Shown here: positions 1 through 9,705 of the stretch, piece after piece
Position numbering within the stretch: position 1 is the first letter of the stretch
How the letters are laid out: each line of letters opens with the position of its first letter
From: Diplodia intermedia
Lineage: Eukaryota > Ascomycota > Dothideomycetes > Botryosphaeriales > Botryosphaeriaceae
Assembly: GCA_021495925.1 (NCBI GenBank)
Contig: JAKEKT010000024.1
Span: forward strand, 310,001-374,000
DNA length: 64,000 nt
Reading direction: 5' to 3'
Position numbers and translations under genes: made by a program
Notes under the pieces: generated by a model
The model's input: only the letters and a program-made list of their open reading frames with translations
Told to the model about the DNA's origin: nothing
Databases searched by the model: none

Positions 1-847
1 AACGCTGTACATGCCGCCCCTCGAAGCGATGACGGCGACATCGGAGCGAGTTCCACCAATGTCGGCAACAAGCACGATCTTGTCCGAAACCTTAGAATCG
101 GGGCGAGCATCGTACGCGAGAACGGCAGAAACGGGCTCGCTGATGAACTGGAGGACCTCAATATCGGCCTCCTTGGCAGCCTTGGTCAGGGCCTCCTTCT
201 GGTGCTCGGTGAAGTTGGTCGGGACGGTGACGACGGCGGCGTTGACGGTCTTGCCAAGGTAGTCGGAGGCAGAGTTCTTCAACCTGCGCAGGTGCCTCGT
301 GGTGATCTCAGAGATGGTGCGCTCATTCTCAACATCCTCCTCGCTGTCTCTAACCGAGAAAGAGATGGTGTCCTCGTGCTCCTTAGGGTGTGCAGACTGG
401 TGGGCAGGGGTGGGGTCTATCGACTTGAAGCTGCATTCGCGGTCAGCGCTGTGCAGGAAGAGCGGCAGGCCATCAACCTACTCCTTGCCAAGGAAGTCTC
501 TGAAGTAGGCAACAGTGTTCTTCGAGTTGCGGACAAGCTGCGCCTTGGCCTGAGTACCGTGGAACTCCTCGCCAGAGACGTAGGACAGGATGGTGGGGAT
601 CTGACGGTCTGAACGGACACTCGTTAGCGTTTGTGTTTGGCGGCGGGGTATGCATGAGGGCCATTACTGACCTCCCTCCTCGTTGGCGATAACCTCAGCC
701 TTGCCCTCCTGCGCGGTTATTAGTATCCAAGAGATTCCGAACTTTTTCGACTGCGTGTCTTACACCGGTGGTAAAGGCGATGGAGCTGTAAGAGTTGCCA
801 AAGGAAATACCAATGGCAACCCGCTGCGGGGAAGTCTCTTCGCTCAT
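1..847 (-). CDS. ssz1: Ssz1, Hsp70-like subunit of the ribosome-associated complex (3' end outside window)
   Basis: Exons (minus strand) are 847-764, 708-672, 608-482 and 430-1, separated by short GT-AG introns; the joined reading frame is open to the window edge and gives the first 226 residues. The N-terminus has the actin-like ATPase phosphate-1 loop in the degenerate form IGISFGNSYSSIAF, followed by GDRQIPTILSYV and the phosphate-2 stretch VADIGGTRSDVAVI. This is the pattern of Ssz1 rather than a canonical Hsp70, which has GIDLGTT and DLGGGT. Known role of the family: Ssz1 pairs with the J-protein Zuo1 on the ribosome to stimulate Ssb-type Hsp70 on nascent chains. The gene diverges from rrp40 across 276 bp. 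Identification is by motif memory; the missing C-terminus is not seen. Confidence 0.9.
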
Positions 848-1123
848 CGTGGCGTATAGGGTCGGCGACTGTGTGCGGTGCTAAAGTCGAGGAGGTCTGA
901 AGGGCCCGACGAGACTGCGGAAGTGCAAAGAGGGTTGTGGGTGCGTGCGGGCGGCGAGGTCGAGTGCAGAGACAATGGGAAATCGCGGCCGAAGTTTTTT
1001 GGGAGCCGGATCAACCCCGGCTGAATTTGCCGCAGGCCAGAGCATCTTTCCATCCATTCTGCAGCAACCTCCGCCCGCCGCTCCACCCCGCGCAAACACG
1101 CTCTGTTGCAATTGGCCGCGACC
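848..1123. promoter_or_regulatory. Shared divergent promoter of ssz1 and rrp40
   Basis: A 276-bp interval between the start codons of ssz1 (leftward) and rrp40 (rightward). It must contain both core promoters and both 5' leaders. No clear TATA box is visible; the sequence is GC-rich. Promoter function is inferred from the layout only. Confidence 0.5.
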
Positions 1124-1944
1124 ATGGCTACCGAAGTCGTCCTCCCCGGAGAGGAGCTGCCTGCATCGCTTCTAGAGCAAACCCAGAACCACAAGAGACC
1201 GCTCATGCTTGGCCCCGGCCTACGTCACATTCCACCGTCGACCATAACCACCACCGTCGCCGGCTCCCTCAGCGTTGACAGCCGCAAGAATGCCATCTGG
1301 GTTGAGCGCAACGGCGGTCGTGTATGCCCTCCTCTTCATAGCCTCCGGCGCGACTCCACGGCTCTGATTGCTAACTTGGCGCTCAGTATGTGCCCGCTCA
1401 AAACGACCTCGTAGTCGCAACGGTTCACCATTCGTCGGTCGAAATGTACGCTTGCACGATAACACCTTACACTCCCCAAGCAACCCTTCCGCATCTTGCC
1501 TTCGAAGGCGCCACGAAAAAGACTCGCCCGCAGCTCGCGCCCGGCGCCCTTGTCTACGCTCGCGTCAGCGCTGCTAGCAAGCACATGGAACCGGAATTGG
1601 AGTGTGTATCGGCAACAACGGGAAAGTCGGACGGATTGGGCCCACTCAAAGGAGGAATGCTCTTCGAGATCAGTCTGGGTATGGCGAGGAGGCTGTTAAT
1701 GCCCGCGGGAAAGAAAGATGCAAGTGAAGGCGGTCCGGGGAAGGTCATCGTGCTGGATGAGCTGGCGGAGAGGGTTCGTTTTGAAGTTGCGGTTGGTAGG
1801 AATGGAAGGGTGTGGGTTAGCAGCGAGGAGGGTGGCGTCAAGGTCGTCCTGGCGGTGGGGAAGGCGCTTACGCAAACCGATGAAAAGGCCCTGGGTGTCG
1901 AAGGCCAAAGAGATTTGGTTGCGAAGCTGCTGAAGGGACTATAG
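1124..1944 (+). CDS. rrp40: Exosome complex cap subunit Rrp40
   Basis: Two exons, 1124-1321 and 1387-1944, encode 251 aa. The 65-nt intron splits the conserved YVPAQNDLV motif that opens the S1 domain. Order of parts: an N-terminal cap region with LMLGPGLRHI, the S1 RNA-binding domain starting near residue 67, the LAFEGATKKTRPQL segment, LVYARVSAASKHMEPELECV, and the GFGPLKGG-like turn (here GLGPLKGG) before the KH domain. The length fits the family (240-275 aa). Rrp40 is a cap protein of the nuclear and cytoplasmic RNA exosome and helps thread RNA to the catalytic core. The start ATG sits in a favourable gcgaccATGG context. It diverges from ssz1. Confidence 0.93.
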
Positions 1945-2777
1945 AAAAAGGCTCGGGAATGGGCCTCTGCATTGAGATCTTCATCATCACGGTTGGGCGA
2001 CGGCGTTGCAGGTATCGGTGCATTTGAAGGGGCATAGGGGTTCGGGTTACGGTCAGAAAAAGGGAAAAGCGATTGTGAACTTTCCCATCAGGAAGTATAC
2101 TCGAGGACTATCAATAGTAATGGTACCTCTGGATTCAGCATAATGCTTTCAGCTCCCATGTGAGCGAAAGCTCGATTTGTCGCCCGTATCAATAGATCAA
2201 TGTACGGAAAGGAGAACTATCCAGATACATGGAAGGAATATCTCGCCGTTTAGAGCGAATCACCATAGCTGCCAGAAAAATATACACTAGATCGATATTA
2301 CACCAATCACAGGAGAATATCGAATGTAAGCGTGCAGGTAATGTAAATCCCGTCTAAAATTAGTCGCCCAGAAGGGATGCCATCACTTTTCCACAGTGAT
2401 CCTTAACGAAAGCCACTCGCTACTTGCCTAGTTGTTTTCTTGGGGTAGATCGAGCAATTTGAGCTTTAACAGGCTGAACCTGTACTGCCTTCAGCTCTGT
2501 TGGTGACTACTTGTGCGCCAGCGATGTAAGACTGGTCCCGTAGATCCACCACTGAGCCATAATGCTATGGTAAACCAAGGTAGCCACATGCAGAGCCATA
2601 CGAACAGCCTGGTTCACCTTGACTTCGATCAAATGTTTGCCTTTTGCTCCTTTACCCCGGAAAATGCCCCTTCAGCAACAATACAATAAATCAACAGGGT
2701 ATCATGCTCCCACATAGCCCCCAAATAACTCCATAGCTCCACATTCTTTCTGTGTTTGCACGCTCGCACTTGCAGTC
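1945..2777. other. Intergenic, convergent 3' flanks of rrp40 and spc19
   Basis: About 830 bp between two convergent genes. It has lower GC than its surroundings and no open frame with domain character on either strand. It should hold both polyadenylation regions. I see no tRNA, repeat or further gene. Confidence 0.6.
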
Positions 2778-3389
2778 TCAAAGGTTGAACTGGTGCGGCG
2801 CTGCCATGCTCATCCTCAGCTGCCTCTCCCGCTGTTGTGCCTGCAGCTGCAACCGGTCCACAGCGTAGCTCAATCTCTCCTTCTTCTGCCGCAGCTGCTT
2901 CACCTTAAGTTCCTCTCCAGGAGCCAATCCATCGGCTGCTGATGCCCTAGTTCCTGCTCTGCTTGTGCTTCGAGATCGCGACGCCGAAGGTTCGTTGTTG
3001 TACTGCGACAGGCGACCTTCGTTGAGTTCACACTTGGCAATGAGAGACTGCTCGCGGCGCTCGAGTTTATCGAGGTGATTGGACACGCGGGAAAGAAGAT
3101 TCTCGACTTCGGGCCGGATTTCGGAAAGCAGCGAGCGTTGCGCGTTGTGTAGGTCGGGCTCAGAGATCAGTTCGAAGTGCTGTGCGAAGGGTCAGACGGC
3201 TTGATGTGTGTAGCGAGAAACGAATTAACCAGTAGCGCATAGGTGGAGAGGCCGTACACGAGTGGCATGAAGGACTTTGGACATGCGGGGAAAGTCGTTG
3301 ACTCCGGTGTCAAGGATGGAGATGGACGAGTCCAGCAGCTGTATGCTGGATCGAAGCGACGAGACACAGCCTTGAAGAGGATTTGCCAT
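2778..3389 (-). CDS. spc19: DASH complex subunit Spc19
   Basis: Exons 3389-3258 and 3179-2778 (minus) join in phase 0 to give 177 aa. The N-terminus MANPLQGCVSSLRSSIQLL, followed by LDSSISILDTGVNDFPRMSK and HFELISEPDLHNAQRSLL, is the Spc19 signature. A long coiled-coil stretch follows (SNHLDKLERREQSLIAKC), then a Ser/Arg-rich linker and a second helical stretch with RQKKERLSYAVDRLQLQ. The DASH/Dam1 complex forms rings at kinetochore microtubule plus ends. The length agrees with filamentous-fungal orthologues. The gene diverges from atp18 over 310 bp. Confidence is high because both exon edges fall inside conserved blocks. Confidence 0.9.
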
Positions 3390-3699
3390 GATTCCAGATG
3401 CTAACAGGTATGCGACGTTTTATTCGATGTTGCGTGGTGGGCTGACTGTGACGAGCTTGGTTGCACTTGTTTTCTTGGTGGTGTTTACTTTCCGCAGTTG
3501 CGGCGGTCGTCGTTCCCCGCCGTAAAAGCAGCGAGGACTAGCACCAAAAGCGGCATGGGCTTTTCCCTTCCGCGCGTGCGAAGGTTCTTGGCGCAACAGC
3601 GCCGACTTCGACCTCATCGCCCGCCGACCCAGCAAAAGTCAAGCTCGTCCATCCGCCAACCCTCTCGAAACCACCGCGCCACCACCGCCATCCGTCAAA
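3390..3699. promoter_or_regulatory. Shared divergent promoter of spc19 and atp18
   Basis: A 310-bp interval between opposite start codons. The atp18-proximal half is pyrimidine- and CCA-rich (accaccgccatccgtcaaa), like a fungal 5' leader. No TATA box is obvious. Function is inferred from gene layout. Confidence 0.5.
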
Positions 3700-4225
3700 A
3701 TGTCCCTCCTCGGCAAGAAGTGGCCTACGCCCGTCGGTACGTCATCACCGCTCTACTCCCGCAGCAACCGCGGGCTGTCAATTGTCGCGAAACCACCAAT
3801 GCTAACATGCACCGGTCAATAGCCAAGCCCATGGCTCCGTTCTACGCTGCCGGTAAGCATTGAAGCCCATCAGAACCGACCGAACCCGATCGCGACCGAA
3901 GACGACTTGAAGATTGCGAGAATTCGGACAAGCGCAAACTGGAGACTTAGCAGAATGGCTGCTAATCTGGATATCACAGGCCTGGTCATCCTCTACGGCA
4001 TCAACTCTTTCGCGACCACCATGCGTAACAGTGCGTAATCTTCTTTGCTTTCCCGTTGAAACCAGCGCATTGTGCTCTGCGCTCTGGTTTCGTCTCAGCG
4101 TTCCCCTAAGCCGCCTCGGCCTTTCCCACTACTCCAACGAGAGGAGCCTATCGGCTAACCTGATGGAACCCGCAGCCGACGAGTTCAAGAACGACCCCCG
4201 CAACGGTGTCAAGCCTGCCCACTAG
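3700..4225 (+). CDS. atp18: Mitochondrial F1Fo ATP synthase subunit J (Atp18)
   Basis: A 55-aa protein split over four exons: 3700-3736, 3823-3852, 3980-4030 and 4176-4225. The parts are the N-terminal MSLLGKKWPTP, then VAKPMAPFYAAG, then a single transmembrane helix LVILYGINSFATTM, and the soluble tail DEFKNDPRNGVKPAH. This is the classic layout of subunit i/j, a small inner-membrane Fo subunit. No long reading frame exists here; the gene is visible only by joining tiny exons, one of them just 30 nt. All three joints are in frame (phases 1, 1, 1). The last junction gives Thr before DEFKND where many orthologues have Ser. Confidence 0.9.
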
Positions 4226-6976
4226 ATCGACTGAGCAACAATAACGGCGGGTTGAGGGGGTGTATAATACCCATACTAGATGGAGAAAATGGCCCTATAT
4301 TGAAGCCCACGGTCGCATCGCGGCTAGACAAATAGTCAGAGAGCAATAGAGACTCTTCTGAACAGCTTCCGGAACTCTTTGGTACCTTCGGTTGTTTCTG
4401 CCGGGACCGGCGATAGGCCCATACATACGCCATCGTCATACTCTGTTGTGCTCGGCAGATTGTGAGAAGTTCCCCGCTCCCCGCATACTCGTGTGCTCCG
4501 CCTCATCCTGATCACCTCATTCTCTCCCTTTGCTTTCACCGCCAGTTCCATCCCTGATCATGCTCCGCGGTCGACGAGGGGCCAGGCAACTTGTGAAACT
4601 TGACTTGCAAACGGCGGCGAGCGGCATAGCCCATAATATGCATGCGAGCTGCGGTCCTCAAAACGTGGACCCTCTGAACATCGGCCTTGGACCGACGGCG
4701 ATTGGCGGAACGTTGAGATCTCGAACTCTCAAGTTCATGTAGACTGGTTCTGCGACCCCGGGCGCTACCCGATTTCTTCGTTGAACCCCGATCCCTGGTA
4801 CCCGTAACAGTCCCAAGGCGCACAAAGCAAATCCACAATCCGGGTAGCCGACCTGTGAGGATACGCGGCGTGGCTGATGGTCAGTGGTCTGCGCTTCCCA
4901 GCCTTCGAATTGGGCGAGGGCCGTTCCGTGACATGCGCAGACGCGGTTGCTACGGCGGCAGCCAAGCTGTTCGCCGATCTTGGCGCGAGTAATTCGGAGC
5001 CGGATTGTGGAGGCGGTCGGGTATTTGGGCATGCGCGGTCATGAATAGCTCTGGGGAATAGGCACGTGTGACGTGTACAGCAGCGGCTCGAGCGGACACC
5101 ATCTGGAGCAGCCGAGCGATGGTGGCTTGATCAGATCAGAGGCTGGATATAGGCAGATGGACAGTGCGATCAATATACAACTGGAGTAGCGAAAGTGGGG
5201 AATGATTCGCGCGCTTGTGGCTGCGGGCGCCAGAAGCGGAAAGTCACGATAGCAGGTACAGGCATCGGCGATGAAGTATCAAGATCACCTCGCTCGATCG
5301 CCAGGCACTAGTTCAAAGGAGCAGCGCGCGTAACTCGGCAAACTGACTGGGTGTTGTTTTGCTTTTGACGCCTGAGAAGATGCCGACGTGCCGTGCGTGA
5401 TCAGGTAATCGAACGACGGCCGGCCGGCAAAGAGATTGCTTAAAGACATGGCCGATGGCTGAGACACGCTCCGCTGCAGGCTACGCCAAGAACGGGGCTT
5501 GTGTGCGATCGGAGCTGTGACGCACGTTAGATCCAGTCCGCCTGTGCAGTTTTGGTTGCTGCGGTCTTCATGCCGTGGGCGAAGCGACGTCGCAGAGCGC
5601 ATGACATCTGTGCAGTAATCTACATTCGAGCTCCCGATTCTGGATACGGAATCAGCAGGCCGTCCGCTCATTATCAGGCGCTCGTTATTTGTGCTACCCG
5701 GCACCGGAAATCACGCGGAGGCCGTGCGGGACCCTTAGGCACGGCTGCCATGGTTGGGCTTCTGGAAGGTTGTTTGTGGGGTGGCGTAGAAGGCGGGACT
5801 GGTGGCCGGCCGCGGGAGAGCAGGTCGGCTTTGTGGTGCCGCGTGCGGCCGAAAACGGGAGACGGTAGGTAGGTAGTTTCGAATCACCTCGGTGGATAAG
5901 CTTCTGCGTTTAAGGGGCCGGCGGGCGGAGCTTCTATAAAAAGGGATCCGAATGGGGCATGCAGCGACGGCGTGCATGGCGGGCTGACGCGAATCTGAGC
6001 TGAGCTGGGGGCGGCGGCAAGGGAAGGCCGCCGTCCGCGCGGTGGGTGGAGCGGCAATCACTGCGCGGCGCGGATGACGAATTTCGGCCGTCTGCGCCTG
6101 TTTTTCACGGCTGTGCGAACAAGGCACACCGAGACGCCAGCCAGATCCAGCCGCCCGGGCAGCCGGGCGCAGCGGGCAGAGCGGCCAGCGCAGCCCGACG
6201 ACACCGCCATGGCGCGCTGCGCTGGGCGGCGAGAGATTACTCGCACGAACGAAGCCTCAACAGGGGAGCAGTGGCGGGGATGGGGCATGAACGTCCCAAC
6301 GCCTACCACGGCGCAGGGCGCAAGTAGGCGTCCTTTTTGCATTTGCCGGGCACAGGCTCTTGGCCGTTGTCACTTTTGCGCCCTGTGCGTGCAGCCGCGC
6401 TTATTCCCTCTGGCCTTCCGCGGCGCTCTAGTGCTGCACCACCTGACGCGCCGGCCGAAGCGACTGCCTATGTGAGCGGTCCACCTCCTCGCCCTTTCTC
6501 TCTACACTTCCTTCTTGGGACTTGCCCATCGACTGTGTACAGCGCTGCACCTGCGGCTTTCTTTCTTCGCCGCCCCCGTCTCCTCACGCCCGCCCCAACA
6601 CACGTGCTGCCTTCTCGCCCGGTCGGGCTTCAATCCCACGGTCCCCACTCGCAAACACGCCGCAAACCGCGTCAGTAAGTGACTCCCCGCTGAGGCTCCC
6701 ACTCCGTAGCCGCCCGCCCGCCCAAGGCCAGCACTGCAAAAGCTCGTCGCTCGTTCGCACTGCCGCCCGGCGCGCTACCTTCCCGCCCCCTCATCTCGCT
6801 CCACCGTCACCTGCTCGGCCCTACGCACACCGCCTAGCTGGCAAAGCCTTGCTGACCGGCTTTCTCATCCGCAACAGGCTGGACTTAACCCCACGACCAT
6901 CGCCAACCGCCAACCCTCCCCCTCCACCACACCATCCCACCCGACTGCTTTGTCTGGCAAGTAGTCGCAACGAACA
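4226..6976. other. Long intergenic/leader region upstream of casein kinase I
   Basis: 2.75 kb without a gene I can support; the open frames on both strands lack domain character. A TATA-like TATAAAAA lies at 5935-5942. From about 6470 onward the plus strand is strongly pyrimidine-rich with many CCC/TCC runs, as in long fungal 5' leaders. A GTAAGT donor at 6675 and a gcaacag acceptor ending at 6877 could bound a 5'-UTR intron. Confidence 0.45.
5935..5942 (+). promoter_or_regulatory. TATA-like element, possible distal promoter of casein kinase I
   Basis: TATAAAAA followed by a GC-rich, then CT-rich tract running toward the kinase start 1 kb downstream. Assignment to the kinase gene is inference; the other strand has no gene start nearby. 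Confidence 0.3.
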
Positions 6977-8418
6977 ATGACGACCATGGTAAGAGCCCCC
7001 CTGTCCCTGCAACCTGATCACATCGCTCCGTCCGCTGCAGCGCGCTCCGCCGCACGCCCAGCCAGCCCGAGCCTCACCCTGCAGCTTGCCACCCGGGCAA
7101 AATCTGAACGCACCTAACAACCTCGTTGCAGGATCTTCGCGTCGGTAACAAGTACCGCATTGGCCGTAAGATCGGTAGCGGTTCTTTCGGTGACATCTAC
7201 CTCGGTGCGTTTCCTCGCCGCCCTCGCCGCTCTACTCCTGTCTGACTCCGTGCTAGGTACCAACATCATCTCGGGCGAGGAGATCGCCATCAAGCTCGAG
7301 AGCGTCAAGGCCAAGCACCCCCAGCTCGAATATGAGGCTCGCGTCTACAAGTCGCTCGCCGGCGGCGTCGGCATCCCCTTTGTCCGCTGGTTTGGCACCG
7401 AGTGCGACTACAACGCAATGGTCCTGGACCTCCTCGGCCCCAGTTTGGAGGACCTGTTCAACTTCTGCAACCGCAAGTTCTCGCTGAAGACCGTCCTGCT
7501 CCTCGCCGACCAGCTCATCTCCCGCATCGAGTACATCCACGCCAAGTCGTTCATCCACCGCGATATCAAGCCTGACAACTTCCTGATGGGCATTGGCAAG
7601 CGCGGCAACCAGGTCAACGTGATTGACTTTGGTCTGGCCAAGAAGTACCGCGACCCCAAGACTCACTTCCACATTCCGTACAGGGAGAACAAGAACCTTA
7701 CCGGTACTGCCCGTTACGCTTCCATCAACACTCACCTGGGTGTTGAGCAGTCCCGTCGTGATGACATGGAGTCCCTGGGATACGTCATGCTGTACTTCTG
7801 CCGTGGCTCCCTCCCGTGGCAGGGCCTGAAGGCTGCCACCAAGAAGCAGAAGTACGACCGCATCATGGAGAAGAAGATGACCACCCCCACCGAGGTCCTT
7901 TGCCGTGGCTTCCCCAACGAGTTTGCCATCTACCTGAACTACACCAGGTCTCTCCGCTTCGATGACAAGCCGGACTACTCGTACCTCCGCAAGATCTTCC
8001 GCGACCTGTTCGTCCGTGAGGGCTTCCAGTACGACTACGTCTTCGACTGGACCGTCTACAAGTACCAGAAGAACGCCCAGGCCATTGCCCAGGCCGCTGG
8101 AAACCAGGCCGGTCCCGAGGACGATGACAAGGCCCGTGGACGCCACGTTACCAACACCGCTGCCGCCACCGCCGGTCAGACAGCCGCTACCGGTGCCGTT
8201 ACCGACAAGCGCCGTGGCCCCGTCAACCCTCGCGAAGGTGGCACCGGAATGTGAGTTTAACGATATTATCCATCCTTGTAAGGGCTCTTTCCTCTGCGGC
8301 TTTAGTGCGAAGACGCCTGGCGCGGGGGGTGTATAAATTTCATTACTAACACAGGCATGATAGGCAACTGCGTTCTTCCAAGCGTGGCGGTGCTGATCAG
8401 TACCAGGCCGGCTACTGA
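6977..8418 (+). CDS. Casein kinase I (Hrr25/CkiA type)
   Basis: Four exons, 6977-6988, 7132-7204, 7257-8250 and 8355-8418, encode 380 aa. The first exon is only 12 nt (MTTM). Kinase landmarks: Gly loop GSGSFGDIY near residues 19-27, catalytic Lys41, HRD at 129-131, DFG at 152-154, and the CK1-specific TGTARYASINTHLG replacing the usual APE segment. The tail is Ala/Thr-rich and ends QYQAGY. The last intron has a perfect TACTAAC branch site 6 nt before its AG. CK1 delta/epsilon-type kinases act in DNA repair, vesicle traffic, ribosome maturation and clock control. The codons are highly biased to C/G ends, which also opens a 297-residue antisense frame that is not a gene. Confidence 0.95.
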
Positions 8419-9705
8419 TGAATGACTGAGACAGCCCGGGCTAGGCATCATCAATCATCATCTCTTTTCGTGACATCAGTCGGAAGGCGCGGTTACTCTG
8501 ATGGCACAGCAGTCAACATCGGGAAACGCGGCCTCGCCGTCCTTTAATGTCCGCATCAATGGACGGCGGAGACTTTTGTTCACTCTCAACTCCTATCTCT
8601 TGTTTGTTCGGTTTGCTCTTATTAGACCGATCTCGACCTCTGCTCAATTTCGGCCCGTCAGCATCCTACCTGGCAAAGGCACCCCGGTCGGTCTTGGTGC
8701 TCCACGCTTCGGGTGCGCCGGCCGGGTCTTTGGCATAGTAATCATGCACGCTCGCATCAGCGGCAGTGGGAAGGTATTGCACGGGGATCCGTAAGGATGG
8801 TTCATCTGGCAGAAGGCGAGTTACGCTCTCGACAAGCTCGGAAACAGACGACTCCCACCGTCGGACGGACTGCCAACATGACACTGGTCATATCCTGCTA
8901 TGGGATTCTCAGATTGCACTCATCTCTTTTTTCCTGCCTTGACTGCAGCTCGACTAATTTTCCTTTGCACTCTTTCCTTGGGCTTTTTTTCTCTTTCCTT
9001 TATGCTTTTCTGGTTCGATGGTCTACAGATTTCCGGCACAGTGTCTGCTTGTGGGGAGGTTTTGAGTTTACATCAGGGGACGATCACAACACCAAATTGA
9101 AAGACAGGTTTGGGCTACCTTGAAAGCCTGGGGCGGAGGAGATGGGGATAAGTACAAGCGGGTTTGGCCCGGACCAAATGCTAGCATGACTGATACCAAC
9201 CGGCACAAGTTGGTGCTTGGGCGGAGAAACAGTTGAGCGACGCTGAGGAAAGACCGGCCTGTTTGAGAAGTGTCACAGAAGGAAACAGTTACTCACAATG
9301 CTCTCTTTAGTAAATCACAGAATCGGGTTTCTTTCTAAAATGTGTGATGCACGGTGACATGTGACGAAAAAGGTCCGAGATGCAGAACCGTTGAAAAGAC
9401 CGTCCGAGCCGTTGCGCCCTTAAATTTAGCGCCTCCGGACAATAAGCACGTAGGGGCAAAAGGCGCGATTCATGTGGCGTGACTGTAGCTGGCGGACGAT
9501 GTGCTGGCTGACTCAAAAAGCTTAACAAAACTCGCACGTTGATTTGTCGCCACAACTTTGGGATCCCAAAAAGAATCCGGCCAACCTCACCTCTGCCGAC
9601 CTCGGCCAACAACGCTGCTAGAAGACCCATTCTTCCTCGATCTGGCGCTCAAATTGCCCATTCTTCCGGCCAATTCGGCCCTCCGCCACAGGACAGGAAG
9701 CAGCA
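8419..9705. other. Intergenic between casein kinase I and rsm22
   Basis: 1.29 kb. It contains T-rich patches around 8920-9010 and only short open frames without recognisable domains. It must hold the kinase terminator and the rsm22 promoter. I see nothing else. Confidence 0.5.

Noticed and set aside
7253..8146. 297-residue minus-strand open frame
   Set aside because: Exactly antisense to the casein kinase I exon; explained by strong third-position G/C bias and lacks any domain.
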